The position numbers and the translations under genes were made by a program. From contig NC_088867.1 of the NCBI RefSeq assembly GCF_032884065.1, positions 52,163,209 through 52,227,208 of the forward strand: 64,000 bases of DNA. The letters are read 5' to 3'. This document shows positions 36,260 through 48,625 of this stretch, piece by piece. Under the pieces are notes generated by a model. It was not told where the DNA came from, ran no database searches, and was given only the letters and a program-made list of their open reading frames with translations. This DNA is from Artemia franciscana. Taxonomy: Eukaryota > Arthropoda > Branchiopoda > Anostraca > Artemiidae. Position 1 is the first letter of the stretch, and each line of letters opens with the position of its first letter.

Positions 36260-36860
36260 ATTTTTTTAGACCAGGGCTGTTTAAATAAAAGGAGTTGTCG
36301 TAGAAACTTCAGAAGGAGCTCATTTGCTTGGAAATGGCCATTTTGTTCAGCGTATTTGAAAGGTCCAGTAATCATGTATTTGAAAATTACACTTTTCCAC
36401 CACAGCTGTTAGGGCAAGGGTTGTTTAGTAGCGCCCCTGTGGCAAATATGGTTTTGTGGACAGGATTGTAGTATAAACTTCGGACGGGGCTCATTGGATT
36501 TTAAATCAGAAGTTATAGTGCCCTTTTCAATAGTTGAAAGTGGTTGGATGGGCCCTATCCAGTCCAATCATTCCCCTAAACACGTACGAACGAAATTATG
36601 AAAGAACCATTTTTTAAGCATATTTGAAAGGTTTAGTAATGATATGCTTTGTGATAACATTCCCCCACGGCCCTCGGGGCAAGGGCTATTAGCTATACAA
36701 GTTGTGCATTGTTAACATTTAAAGGTTTTCTGGAAAGATTGGTCATATAGACTTCGAAGAAGGCTCATTCAGCGTAAAATCGAAAGTTCTAGCTCCCTTT
36801 TTAAGAGTCCAGAGGGATTTGATGGTAACCAGCCCCCTCCTCTTCCGTGAAACTACATTC
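36260..36860 (-). repeat. Two ancient family-B-like segments in tandem
   Basis: GAAAGGTCCAGTAATCATGT (36358) and GAAAGGTTTAGTAATGATAT (36629) lie 271 bases apart, each followed by a CACxxCxxxGGGCAAGGGxTxTT block, then ACTTCG..xxGGCTCATT and AGAAGTTATAGTGCCCTTTT-type blocks. These follow the order of reversed family B but at much lower identity, so they look like an older subfamily duplicated in tandem. Confidence 0.5.
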
Positions 36861-36895
36861 TACGACCACACTGGCTATACATGACGTATGAAGCA

Positions 36896-36904
36896 ATATA
36901 TATG

Positions 36905-36989
<85 letters not shown>
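36896..36989. repeat. (AT)n microsatellite
   Basis: About 85 bases of AT repeats after a short interrupted start. It directly adjoins the family C copy. Confidence 0.97.
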
Positions 36990-36993
<4 letters not shown>

Positions 36994-37250
36994 AAGAATA
37001 AAATTAAAAATCCAAAAACGAGAGTAGCTGTCAGCCAGTGGAACAATATGAATTGAAAATAAGAAGATATTTCGACAAGGACCTCCGGGAAGTCGTCTTC
37101 AGTGCTCAGAATAAATAAAGACGAAAGCAAAAACAAAATCTAACCTTTTGAAGTAAATCTGACGAGAAGAGAAAGAGAGTTTACTTCAATAACGTTAGAT
37201 TTATTTTTTGTTTTTCGTTTTTTATCTTTTGGGTGCATTGAAGACGACGA
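36990..37250 (-). repeat. Family C copy, plus an inverted partial copy
   Basis: The minus strand reads CTGAAGACGACTTCC ... GTCCTTGTCGAAATATC, TTATTTTCAATTCATATTG, CTGGCTGACAGCTACTCTCG (36990-37105), collinear with 4765-4920. In plus orientation at 37195-37245, ATTGAAGACGACGACACT and the preceding T-rich stretch repeat the start, so the two flank about 100 bases as an inverted pair. Confidence 0.5.
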
Positions 37251-37516
37251 CACTACCATCTTTTTTTATTTTACTTTCCTTTTCATATACTTTTCTTATT
37301 TTTTTGCTTCATACCAAATGATTCCGAGCAAAATTTTCAGATAGCCATATATGAGTATAAAAATCGAGTGTTGCTCATTCAATTGAAAATCAGAATTCCT
37401 AGAGCCCTTTCAAGAATTAAAAAAGCTATTCGTGTTAGGATTAGAAAATTGTTGAAAAAATTTGTCCAACATACAAATAGTACCCCAAACCATAGATTCT
37501 TATATAAAAATCGAAA

Positions 37517-37713
<197 letters not shown>

Positions 37714-37754
37714 CATGAAAAAGACTGTGTCAATAAAAAGGAACAACAACAAAT

Positions 37755-37965
37755 TTAAAAACTTTTTCCACAAAATAAGGTTTTCAAAGAAAAGTAAAGA
37801 GCTCCATTAAACCAAAATCCGCAGAAATTAAGTCAAACAATCTTCCAAGCGTAAAACAACCACTAATCACCATCAATAAATAAATGAAACCCAACACGAA
37901 CAGAAATTGCAGGAAATAGCCAAATTAAACTCAAAACGAGCAACAATTAGCTTTAGCTGAAAACT
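37755..37965 (+). repeat. Family G dispersed repeat
   Basis: Second copy of the block at 19100-19345; here the microsatellite lies on the left rather than the right. Confidence 0.6.
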
Positions 37966-38760
37966 CCCATGCCTTCTCAAGACCAGAATATATTTTATAC
38001 TTTACTGAAAAATAAATGATCGTAGATTGTCAGTTTAGTATACATCTACTGATATTTATTCGTGGAAGTCTGAATATTTTTTTATTAAACAAGAAAGGGA
38101 AAATAATTTTTATTTATTTTGAAGTCAGAAATTCCATGAGTATCCAAAAGATGATAGTCACTCTGGATAGTGATTATCTACTGATAATCCACGTCCAGGT
38201 TTCCAAAACCTGGTATCTGTTAGGTTTTGTTCAAAATAGGATTGGTTTAAACTAGGTTAATATCAACTGAACAGTTAGGTTCTAATTGAACCTAATATAA
38301 ACCTGGCAATCTTAAGCTAATTGAACATATATTTTCATACTTTGTCGTCAGGTTTTCAGAGTTTTTCAATTTGTCGAAAAAAAACCCATATTAAAATTTT
38401 TTGTCATTAAGGCTTCAGTTTTATAACTTAGTCGAGGAAATTCACAGATTTTCAATTTCAGTCCAGGAAATACAAACTTTCTTCAATATATTCCCGAGCA
38501 AATTTACACTTTTTGTTGTTTTTTTTTTTGTTCATATAATATTTAAGACTGGGTAAGCTGGGTTTATATTAGGTTAACATTAGACTGGTTTAGATAACTT
38601 ATGTTAGGTTCACTTAAATTAGGGTTATGTTAAGGTTCGCTTAAAATGCTTAAGTTAGGCCGAATGAATCCATACTACATTAGGTCGGCTCTATATTAGG
38701 TTAAATTAGCTTAGACTTGCTAAGTTTATATTAGGGTCAATCAGAACCTAACTAAAATTA
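37966..38760. repeat. Degenerate TTAGGTT-rich stretch
   Basis: From about 38215, TTAGGTT/TAGGTTA/CTTAGG and the reverse AACCTAA recur irregularly every 15-40 bases, densest at 38560-38760 (TATTAGGTTAACATTAGACT, ATGTTAGGTTCACTT, CTATATTAGGTTAAATTAGC). No perfect tandem TTAGG array is present. Confidence 0.45.
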
Positions 38761-40252
38761 AAATCTGTGCATTTTGCTTCTCGACAAAAAAAATAGTGAA
38801 AATTTACCGACTAAACAATGATAGATTGTGAAAACTTAACAAGCAAAATCGAAAAACAATGAACTTCTTGGACGAAACTTGAATTTATTGAACGTTTTAT
38901 GGTTTGCATCGAGTGGCAATTCTCGTTCAACTGTGAAAACAAGCGGTGTGAAACTGCTACCTGATCAAAATACATCATAACAAGCTTTTAAAATGCTGCA
39001 ATGATGTCAATTCGTGATGGCAAAACCAATTTTGCAAAACTTGTTTTAGTCATAATTCTTTCCGCTGCAAACAGAGGCGTGACAATCACACACCGCTTCG
39101 GTGAAAGTCTTGAGAAGCATAGTATGTAATCATAAGTTCATCATACAAGATTTTATCACTAAAAAATTCAGGTTTATGAACCCTTCAGCTGAAACTTGAT
39201 TTGAATACCTGCTATAAAAATAAAGATAACAGAAGTATTGATATCAAGTCATTTAGCCTATCATTAATTCTATTCCCTTACAAAAAAAAGACTAGCATAG
39301 TTTAGAATTTTATTCCTTGACTTAGATAATTTTTTATGATATGATCAAGAATTCAGAGCTACTTTTTTTTATCATACTCTATGACTTGTTTACCCCTAGT
39401 TAGTTCGATTTGCATACGCTTATTGCGCTACAGATGGCAATATTCCAATCTTTATACGTTTTCTAGCCTTTTGTACATTAGGCCTTTTTTGACGAACAAA
39501 TTGTTGATCAATAATTGAAATCAGATTTATTTATGAGAAATTGTCGATCAACAATAATTTTGTGAGAACGCAAATTTTTATTATTGTTGGAAATAAATCC
39601 TAAAGTTCTTAAAATCAATTGAGCATTGTTTTGCTTTTTTCAATTAAATTCATTTCTACTCCTGTAATATTTACTGTTAATATACCTTTTAGCTTTCTAA
39701 TCAAAACTGCAAGTTTAAATTTAATGCAGCAAAATTTCTTCAGTTCCCCTTGAAGGGGAAAAGGATGATTAATTTGAAAGGAAGCAGATTCCCGTGCCTT
39801 ATTCTATAAGTAGGTCCCGAAGCCACACGGAAAACCGGTGGCGCGCCGCCAAAAATTTTCAAGCGCACCGAAGCCTTTATAACATGGTCTTGCGCAGATA
39901 TTACTGAGAGGCAAATACTAGATGAAATCTTCTATTCAATGACACATGCAATGATTTTAGATTTCCCTCAAAAAGTTTTTGAATTTATTCTTCTGCTACG
40001 GTATAGACTTCAGATTATCTTTCACTTATTTATGTCCTCTTCACTACAATCTTCTAATTCCTATTTAAATTGAGTTTTGAGAAGCCCTGATATTCCTCGA
40101 AACCTTCTTTATAAATGTTTTTTTCTTTTGGTCGAACAAATATATTTAAAATCTTCATCAAACTTCTAAGGTCAACTTGTCGAGCGTGAGCCGGTCCACA
40201 CTATAGCTAACATCGGCTAACGGGCTAAGATGCACTCCATTTCAAAACTTTT
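38761..40252. other. No gene seen
   Basis: AT-rich DNA. The short GC patch near 39830-39880 (see 29961-31309) is the only structured spot. Confidence 0.4.
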
Positions 40253-41957
40253 ATTAAATAAAAAAAAAATTCAACTTAAAGTAAGAAGCGACATTAAAAC
40301 TTAAAACGAACAGAAATTATTTTGTATATGAAAGGGGCTGTTCCCTACTCAACGCCCCGCTCTTTACGCTAATGTTTTTTATTATTTTAAAAGTAAAGTT
40401 GTAAGAAAGAGTCAAACTTTAGTGTAAAGAGCGAGTTGTTGAGGAGCCCCCTCAGCCCCTTTCATATACAGAGTAATTTATGTTCGTTTCAAGTTTTAAT
40501 GTCAATCCTCACTTTCAGTTGAATTTTTTTTTTTTTTATATTCAATTTCCGAACGTTTTTGAATTAAGGCATGTTTTGACTTTGGCCCATCGCACATGAA
40601 TAATTAAAAAGAAATTTGCTTATTAATTGTTTTGGCTAAATGGGTTTCTCATAGTTTTGATCGGACGATTTGAAAAAAAGGGGTGGGAGAGGAGGCCTAG
40701 CTGCCCTCCAATTTTTGGTTACTTATAAAGGCAACATGAACTTTTTATTTTTTTACGAACGTGTTATTAATAACAAATATACGTAATTTACGAATTAACT
40801 TACGTAACGAACTTCTATACTTGTATGTTTTTGTTACGTATATGAGGTTCGCCTCCTCGTCAATACCCCGTCTTTACGCTAAAGCTTGAATTTTGTCCCA
40901 CTTCTGTAAGAATGACCCCTGAATCACAAAGGCCGTAAAATAAATAGTTAAATTATTAAAAATACTCTAGCGTGAAGAACGAGGTATTGAGGAGGAGACA
41001 AACCCCCTCATATATGTAATAATTTTTGTTCGTTTTAAGTTTTTAATCCTGCTTCTTACTTTCAGTAGGAAAAACTATTTTTTATTTATTTTCTCAATGT
41101 TTTTTTTTAAAATAGTGTTAGAAAATCCAACGGCCCCTTGAAGGAAATTACCTTCCCCCAAGATAATTTACTCCATTTAAATATCATCCCACTTAACTCC
41201 ATGCCCCCAACCCCCCCCCCCTCCCAAACACGAAAAAGTCTTCCTGAAAACGTCTGTACACTTCCCAATTACCATTATTATATGTAAACAATGATCAAAG
41301 ATTGTAACTTGTAGCCCCTCCCCCGGGAACTGTGGGGAATTAAGTCGTCCCCAAAGAGATAGTTATTAAGTTTTTCGACTATACTGAAAAAAATGGCTAT
41401 CTCAAAATTTTGATGTGGTGACTTTGGGAAACAAATGAGCGTGGGAGGGAGCCGAGGTACCCTCCAATTTCTTGGTCACTTAAAAGGGAGCCAGAACCTT
41501 TAATTTCCGTTAGAAGGAGCCCTCTCGCGATATTCTAGGACCACTGGGATGATGTGATCAGGCCTGGGAAAAAAACAAAGAAAAACACACATGGGTAATC
41601 TGTCTTCTGGCAAAAACAAAAAACAAAAAAAGATTCGAAATATTTGTAGATAGGATCTTGAAACTTCTATTGTAAGGTTCTCTGATATGCTGAATCTCAT
41701 GGTGCGTTTTTCTTCAAGATTCTATGAGTTTTACGGGGTGTTTTCCCCTATTTTCCAAAATAAGGCAAATTTCCCCAGGTTCGTAACTTTTGATGCGTAA
41801 TATTAAACTTGATAAAGTTTATGTATTCAAAATCAAAATAGAAAATCGATTTTTTTATGTATCTATTGGTATCTAAATTCCGTTTTTTAGAGTTTCGGTT
41901 ACTATTGAGCCGGGTCACTCCTTACTACATTTCGTTACTACGAACTGTTCGATTACA
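40253..41957 (+). mobile_element. Family B element, near full-length copy 2 (1.70 kb)
   Basis: Same order as copy 1: ATTAAATAAAAAAAAA start, foldback with the CCCGCTCTTTACGCTAA centre (40360-40450), GCTAAATGGGTTTCTC, a second foldback around TACGCTAAAGC/CTCTAGCGTGAAGAAC, GTAAGTCGTCCCC-like block, GGTCACTCCTTACTAC. Its terminal hairpin is imperfect (one arm TACGAACTGTTCGAT). Confidence 0.8.
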
Positions 41958-43468
41958 TTACTCCCAAGTTAGAGGATTCAATCGTAAAGCAATGAGAAAC
42001 AACATCACAGAAGCGTAGAGAGTTAAATGTTGGGAAGAACCAACTCCATATTATGTTAATTGATTACTGATTATTAAGTTCGTATGTTGTTCTCTACGTT
42101 TGCATATTTTTGTTTTACATTTTACTTCAGTTCATTTTCACAATTGGTTTCATCTTAATCCACCCTTAACTTCTAGCCAAAGGTTAACTTTTGCATTTAC
42201 AAAGCTTCGAAAGTGACAAAAAAAGCCTGAAAAAAACTGTCCTCTTAATACTTTTTAATAGGGAGCCCTAAATGCTAACATCATCCTTTTTATCCTGTTC
42301 TGTGTCCTCACTGCCCTAACATAATCTGATCAAACAGCCTCCTTTTCTCTTTGAAGCATGATCATTAATTATGAGGATATTTAGAATTGCTGCTCTTTTG
42401 AGAAAACCCAAAAGTCACATTCACACAACTGATTAGGGTAATGCACTGACAGTACCTGAGATTAAATCCTTCTCTTCACTCTCAGGTTATTTAGTTTAAA
42501 TTTTAGAGGATAATTTACTAGAAAAGTATTATTTATGACATTTGCCCCGTATCATAAAGTGCCGGGACCTACTGGACCAGGGTAAGAAAACAAAAACAAT
42601 AAATAGTAACTAAATTGAATCTTATCAAAATAAACAGATTTACTAAAAGCCTACTGTTAGTATAATGTAGGTATAATCTTTTACTTCAATTAAATACTGT
42701 ACAATAATTGAAGAATAAAATTTCATTTTACAGCCTATTCACATGAATAGTCCAATATATATTCCTCCAGCTGAAGATATACAGAAGTTAAATCCTAACT
42801 CCATATTGATAGGGAGAACAACTCACAGGAATTGGGGTCCTAAGAGCTTTACTTTTGAGAGTTTCTGGAACCCCTTCCCGAAAGAAAGGAAATCCACTGA
42901 GTTTTTCTACTTTCCTAATACTTGCTTGCACTAATACAATAGCGGATAAAAATCTCCCTATTTTGCGAAGAGAATTAAAACCATTGATGTCCTGCTCAAA
43001 AAACTCTTAAATTGAGGCTCTGGTCGCTAGAACCTTGTGTTAGGGCTTTTCATTTTGTTATTGTCGGAGCACTAATGATAATGAGAGGATGTGTTTGGTA
43101 TTATAATCACAACATTTAGGTAATAACAAGCAGGAGGTCTTGACAGTTTCAGAACATAATATATTATCATGTACTAGAAAATTTTTAGGGATTACATACT
43201 GCTATTTACCTTGAATAATTTCTCTGCGTTTTAATTTATGTGTTTACTTCATGGATATATTATCTTTTTTACTAGCTCTTTAACTTTTTATTAAGTGTTA
43301 TAAGGCCTGATAATAAAATATGATAGATCGTTTTTGGTTTTGGAAGAAATATAAACCGTTGTTGTCTTGAATAATTTCTTGGAGAGCTCCAAATTCAAGA
43401 TACTAATAATTCTTACTTCTTTGAATTAGAGCTCTGATATGCAGAAAGGTTGTTTAGTACAATTTTTA
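41958..43468. other. No gene supported
   Basis: An exon-like stretch follows TTCATTTTACAG (ends 42734). It is open for about 66 codons to 42934 (IPPAEDIQKLNPNSILIG) but ends in a stop without a clear donor and shows no domain I recognise. Confidence 0.3.
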
Positions 43469-43797
43469 GCCCTTCTTGCCTAGTGGTTTTCGCGCTAGAC
43501 TTGAAATAATTTGTCCATGAGGACGGGGGGGTTCGAATCCTGGTGTTGCTGGTTATTTGGTTTGGAACGGAAGTCTGTAGTGTGATGCTGTATGCTTATA
43601 TAGGGTCAACCCACCTCTATATGGGTACCTGGAGAAATCTGGGGAAGGTACACAGGAAGGGTTTTCGAAAGCAAAGTATGGCCGGCCCCCAGCCCCCCCC
43701 CCCCGTTGCACTTCCTAGCTGAAGGACCATGAAACGAAGATCAGCACCGTGAGTAGAAACTGTGAAGCTTATGCCGTACTCTTTACCTTTACTTTTC
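43469..43797 (+). mobile_element. tRNA-derived SINE
   Basis: The first ~85 bases look like a tRNA. A-box-like TTGCCTAGTGG is at 43476-43486 and an exact B box, GGTTCGAATCC, at 43530-43540, a normal spacing for an internal RNA polymerase III promoter. A tRNA-unrelated body with TACCTGGAGAAATCTGGGG and a conserved-looking ATGAAACGAAGATCAGCACC block follows. It ends in a pyrimidine-rich ACTCTTTACCTTTACTTTT. The tRNA part does not fold perfectly and has a 7-G run before the B box, so it is not a working tRNA gene. The partner LINE is not identified. Confidence 0.7.
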
Positions 43798-45471
43798 GTT
43801 GGGATACCATTGAAGGAAAAACAATGGTAAATTGGACATAAACATTGTTTTTTCTGAGTATTGTTGTGAAAGGAAGAGATCTTGCTGAATTGCAAAATAG
43901 GATTAGGGCTGTTAAAAAAGTAGAATGCAGGTTGCAAGACCGGGAAATTGAGACATGAAGTAAGATATACATCAGACTCAATTGAGGTTTCCCTTGAAGT
44001 TCCTTGAAAATTAACTTTAATTCAAGTTTTAGAGTTTAATTTTAAATAAATTTTAAAATCCTCATTTTATTTGATTAATTGAACATTCAGGTAGTTAAAG
44101 GTCTAACTGTCGATCATTTGGATTAAAAGAATTTATGGGAGAAGGTAAGATTGATGTCTCTTCCTTATTTTGTCCGACGTTCGATCTTGGTAGTGAAAGT
44201 GAAATGAGTTGTAGATCCCAAGAACTCCTGTTTAGAAGGAATTCCGAAAATAACTGAGGCCAATATAGTATTCGAAACTTTTTAAAAACAAGCAAAAATT
44301 CTAAAAATAGAGCAAACCCCGATCAACTGACGAATTGCCGGCAGTAACTTTTTGGTGTGCTTCTGAATTTTTTTTTTCATTCCACTGCGTTCAAATTTTT
44401 TTATTGCCTTCAAATTTTTTTATTACGTCCAAATTTATTTTGGGGTGGCTTCGGGGTCTAAAAGTAAGAGATCAAGCTAATAACAAATATAACATCCTTT
44501 ATGGTAAAGTAACTGCTTTCTTTCTTCCAAAATTGCAAGAAAAAAAAAACTACCCCACATGTATTCGTCCTAGAAGTTTTCTCCTGATATTTGACCAACA
44601 AGCTTGACAAACAACGTCACAATTATGGATACTTTTCATACTCCAAGTCCTACTTTATTTTTTTAGTCACCGCATATTCTTTGCTTGTTCGCAGTAGAGT
44701 TGCTAGGATATTAAGCTGAAGCCAGGGAAATGCAACTAACCATACTCGTTGGAGGTAACTATTAGGAGGGATCAACTGATCCCTCCAAACGTGACTCAAA
44801 CGTAAATTGCTGGAAACTGTAATGAAAATTGCAATACCATCAAATCTGAAGTTTGAAGACAGCATGGATCCCTGGCTCCGTCCTTCTTTGTATTCGCTTT
44901 TTTTGAAACCCGAATAGGGGATTTGACTACCACTAAGAAGCTGCTTTATAGAGTTAGTGCATACTTTAATCAAAATTTTCTGTAGGGTAAAGGAGACCCA
45001 CTTAATGAGCTGCGGTTAGTCCGGTGGCACGAATTTTCAAAACATCCCCATGGCATGCAGCACCTTATCATCAGATTTTCCTCACAATTATACATTGGGT
45101 TTTCATTCTGCTGTCTGCTACAATTTAATATTATCACTCTATTTGTTAGCCTAAATTTTCTCAAAATAAATTTGTCTTAAGTAATTTATGACTCTTTCTT
45201 TCTCTGTCTCCCCTTCTATTTCTCTATCTCTATCTCTATTTCTACTTGTTTGTAGATTATCTCTGATTAATTTCTTCCTTAGGTAAGTATATTTAAACCA
45301 ATGATTCCTATTCTTAGACATGGTAATATTTATAGTGCATTTGCATAAGAAACGGTTATTCTATTTCATCAATGTTATATGATCTTTATATCATTTAGTT
45401 TATTGGTTTCATCAACATTCTATGTTTCAGTACGATTAAAATAACTGGGATAGTCCAACAATTCTTTCCTG
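43798..45471. other. No gene supported
   Basis: Open frames on the minus strand (44095-44295, 44650-44973, 44970-45164) and plus strand (44335-44607) exist, but none shows a domain I recognise, and none has paired splice sites I trust. Confidence 0.3.
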
Positions 45472-45830
45472 TATTAATTAAATAAAGAAAAAAAAAGCTT
45501 TTTCCACCCGAAGTAAGAAAAAATGGAAACGAGTAGAAAGTATTCCGTATATGAGCAGGCTGCCACTTCCTGAGCCCCTCGCTCTCTCCACTAAGGTTCG
45601 ACTTTTTGTCCCGATTCCATAAGAACGACTGCTCAAACCCATGAACCGTTTAATTAGAACAAGAAATTTTTTTCTAAAGCACTATACGAATTGAACGTAA
45701 AGGGTGGGTGATCAGTAATCCCCCTTATTTACGGAATAATTTTGTTCCTTTTAAGTTTTAATGCTGCTCCTTATGTTGAGTTGGATAAAAATATATTTAA
45801 TTTCTGATCGTTTTTCAAATCACACCGAGA
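45472..45830 (+). repeat. Family B 5' fragment, diverged
   Basis: AATTAAATAAAGAAAAAAAA start, then GAAGTAAGAAAAAATGG, TATTCCGTATATGAGC and the foldback return arm TTTTAAGTTTTAATGCTGCT near 45745. Confidence 0.7.
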
Positions 45831-46260
45831 CCTAACCAAGACATGATGTAGGCTACCTTTCCCATAAGCTTTTACTTCTTGCTTTTAAATTGTCTGTGTT
45901 AATAATTCTAAATTTGATTGGCAGGGCTCCAGTGTAAATTTCGCAAACAGTGCTTTGAGAATGATGTTCATCCCTAAGAAATGTACCCCGGATATTTATT
46001 GGAGGGCGCAGTTTGGAGCATAAGGAATTATATACTGGGTAATTGTTTCGAAAGTTTTAAAGGCGAATTCTTCAAACAAGCTTTTCTAACAGGTATGATT
46101 CCTATGCATGACAATAGGACGAAGGGCAACACCCCACTGGAAAAAAGTTGGCATTAATCATTGTGTGGACTATTACCATAGATGCTATTTGAACTCGCTG
46201 AAAATAAAGACCCTGATAGCAATGGCTACCAAAAGTAATGAAGCCCCCTCCCTTTACATC

Positions 46261-46262
<2 letters not shown>
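45831..46262. other. No gene seen
   Basis: AT-rich spacer between family B and a microsatellite. Confidence 0.4.
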
Positions 46263-46302
<40 letters not shown>

Positions 46303-46314
46303 TAACCTAGCATG

Positions 46315-46382
<68 letters not shown>
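46263..46382. repeat. Two adjacent (AT)n microsatellites
   Basis: 46263-46298 and 46315-46382 are AT repeats. TAACTTAGCA after the second and TAACCTAGCATG after the first suggest an ancient duplication of the tract with its flank. Confidence 0.9.
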
Positions 46383-46383
<1 letters not shown>

Positions 46384-46639
46384 CTTAGCACGGCAACTTT
46401 ACTAAATACATCATTCATCCCGAATTTTGAAAGAATCTTTAAATTACGGTACCATGAAGGGAGAAGAAGAAAAAATTTACAATATCACAAATACTGAATA
46501 CCCCAAGATGAAAAATCATTCTTAATTAAGGAAGATAACACCCAGAGAGATATAGAACCGAATTATCACAAAAAGCAAAAGATTATTTCCATAAGGCCTT
46601 ACAATTATATTTACTTCTATTGGTAACAATTCTCGAATA

Positions 46640-46985
46640 ACCAACTCGAATTTTCATCTTTGAGATGTGAATCAACCGAGAACGAAAAGATCGCAAATTA
46701 TAATTAATATTGATACTAATATTGATAGCCACCTAATAGACGCCACCAAACGGACAGAAAACGATTTGTGTGTCAAAGTTATTGCAGGTGAAAGAGACGG
46801 AGAGCCGAAAGTAAGGTACTCGCACTTAAGGACATTGAAGCAAAGACCAATCCGAATAAAAGCTTCAGACACGCAATAAATAGAATCAGAAGGCTTATCT
46901 TTAATGTTGCTAATAACAAGAAGTCTGACTACTTTCTGAATTTTCAAAAATTTTACTTTCAAAAATGTAACCATTAGCTTCAACT
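46640..46985 (-). pseudogene. Non-LTR reverse transcriptase fragment
   Basis: The 103-codon minus-strand frame includes IRIGLCFNVLKCEYLTFG, the Lys-Cys-Glu-x-x-x-Phe motif that follows the YADD box in non-LTR reverse transcriptases. VASIRWLSILVSI then matches the next conserved block (hydrophobic-Y/W-L-G-I-x-[VI]). YADD itself is not present. Its similarity to LSLNIDKCEYLVFN in the 8243-9000 remnant suggests related elements. Confidence 0.55.
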
Positions 46986-47342
46986 TTAAGAAAAGAAGAA
47001 GGGTACCAACACTTCAGCAACAAAATGATAGAGAGATTAATCCCTTTCGTAACTATTGAGTGAAAAAGCTGGAAATGCTTAATACAATCAGAAGCTTTAC
47101 ACTGTAAAAAAAAAAAAATTGATTTTCAACGAAAAGATTTGCTCGACTTCAAACAAGTCGCCAAAAAATCCAACTTTTCAGTTTAAATGTGATTTGTTGT
47201 TTAAATTCCAACAAATTACTGAAATTTCTAATATTTATGTGCTTTTCAGTAGAAAAAAATTAATTTTCAACTTAGATAGGTTATATTAATTAACATTGTT
47301 TAGATTTCAATAGTAGTTTGAAATTTCTTGAATATCATTTTA
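46986..47342. other. No gene seen
   Basis: AT-rich DNA ending at the family B terminus. Confidence 0.4.
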
Positions 47343-48625
47343 GATCAAACAGTTCGTGGTAACGAACCGTAGTAAGGAGTGACCCGGCTCAATAGTTACC
47401 GAAACTCTATAAAACGGAATTTTAATACAAATAGTAAGATCAAAAGAATCACATTTTAATGCTGATTTTAAATATATAAGTTTCATCAAGTTTAATCTTA
47501 CCCATCAAAAGTTAAGAGCCTGAAAAAATTTGCCTTATCTTAGAAAATAGAGGGAACACCCCTAAAAGTCATAGAATCGTAACTCACATCGCCATTCAGC
47601 GTATCAGAAAACCCTACTGTAGAAGTTTCAAGCTCCTATCTAAAAAATGTGGAATTTTGTATTTTTTTGCCAGAAGACAGATCACGGATGCGTGTTTATT
47701 TGTTTTTTTTTCCAGGGTGATCGTGTCGATCTAGTGGTCCTAGAATGTCGCGAGAGGGCCCTTTCTGACGGAAATTAAAAGTTCTAGTGCGCTTTTTATC
47801 TGACCAAGAAATTGGAGGGCACCAAGGCCACCCCCACGCTCCTTTTTTCCCAAAGTCACCAGATCAAATTTTGAGATAGCTATTTTGTTCAGCATAGTAA
47901 AAAAACCTAATAACTATGTCTTTGGGAACGAATTAATCCTCCACAGTCCCCAGGGGAGGGGTTGCAAGTTACAAACTTTGAGTATTGTTTACATATAGTA
48001 AGGGTTATTGGGAAGTGTACAGACATTTTCAGGAGGACTTTTTTTCGTGTTGAGGGGGTCGGGGGAGGGGCTTACGTTGGAGAATCTTTCCATGGAGGGA
48101 TTTATCATAAGGGAAGAGAGTTTTTATGAAGGAGGCACAGGATTTTCTGTTTTAAAAAGTAGAGTTAAGAGAAAGAGTCAAACTTTAATGTAAAGAGCGG
48201 GGCGTTGATGAGGAAGCAGCCCCTTTCACATACTAAGTAATTTCTGTTCGTTTTAAGTTTTAATATCACTCATTACTTTCTATTAAAAAAACTTGTTTTT
48301 TTATTTAATTACTAATAAAAACATCAGTAGGAAAAAAAGTTCTAGTTGTCTTTTTAAGTAACCAAAAATTTAAGGGCAGCTAGGCCTCCTCCCCTACCCC
48401 TTTGTTTTCCAAAATCATCCGATCAAAACTACGAGAAAGCCGTTAAGAAAAGAAAAAAATATGCAAATTTCGTTTTAATTATTCATGTACGGTGAACCAA
48501 AATCAAAACAAATATTAATTCAAAAACGTTCAAAAATTAAATAAAAAAACAAGTTTTTTCAACTGAAAGTAAGGAGCGACAATAAAACTTAAAGGAACAG
48601 AGATTATTCCGTATATGAAAGGGGC
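47343..48625 (-). mobile_element. Family B, reversed copy with right-end hairpin
   Basis: Starts with ATCAAACAGTTCGTGGTAAC (hairpin arm, loop and GAACCGTAG second arm, with one change). It runs through the reversed body and the AAGCAGCCCCTTTCACATAC foldback arm, then a second foldback arm near 48540-48620. The interior between is shortened compared with full copies. Confidence 0.75.

Noticed and set aside
36990..37105. Calling family C a hammerhead ribozyme outright
   Set aside because: CTGANGA and GAAA are present, but the stem II register has an unpaired C and I found no stem I pairing around a cleavage site. Kept only as a testable finding.
38215..38760. True telomere or subtelomere
   Set aside because: No perfect TTAGG tandem array; words are irregular and in both orientations.
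42735..42934. Exon beginning after TTCATTTTACAG
   Set aside because: Good acceptor, but no donor before the stop, no domain, and no partner exon; left as unassigned.
43469..43555. Functional tRNA gene
   Set aside because: A and B boxes are present, but the cloverleaf is poor, with a 7-G run before the B box and extra bases; it fits a SINE head.
44650..45164. Two adjacent minus-strand frames of 107 and 64 codons
   Set aside because: They are in different frames, with no recognised motif of a transposase, RT or host protein. They could be a very old element, but I cannot support a name.
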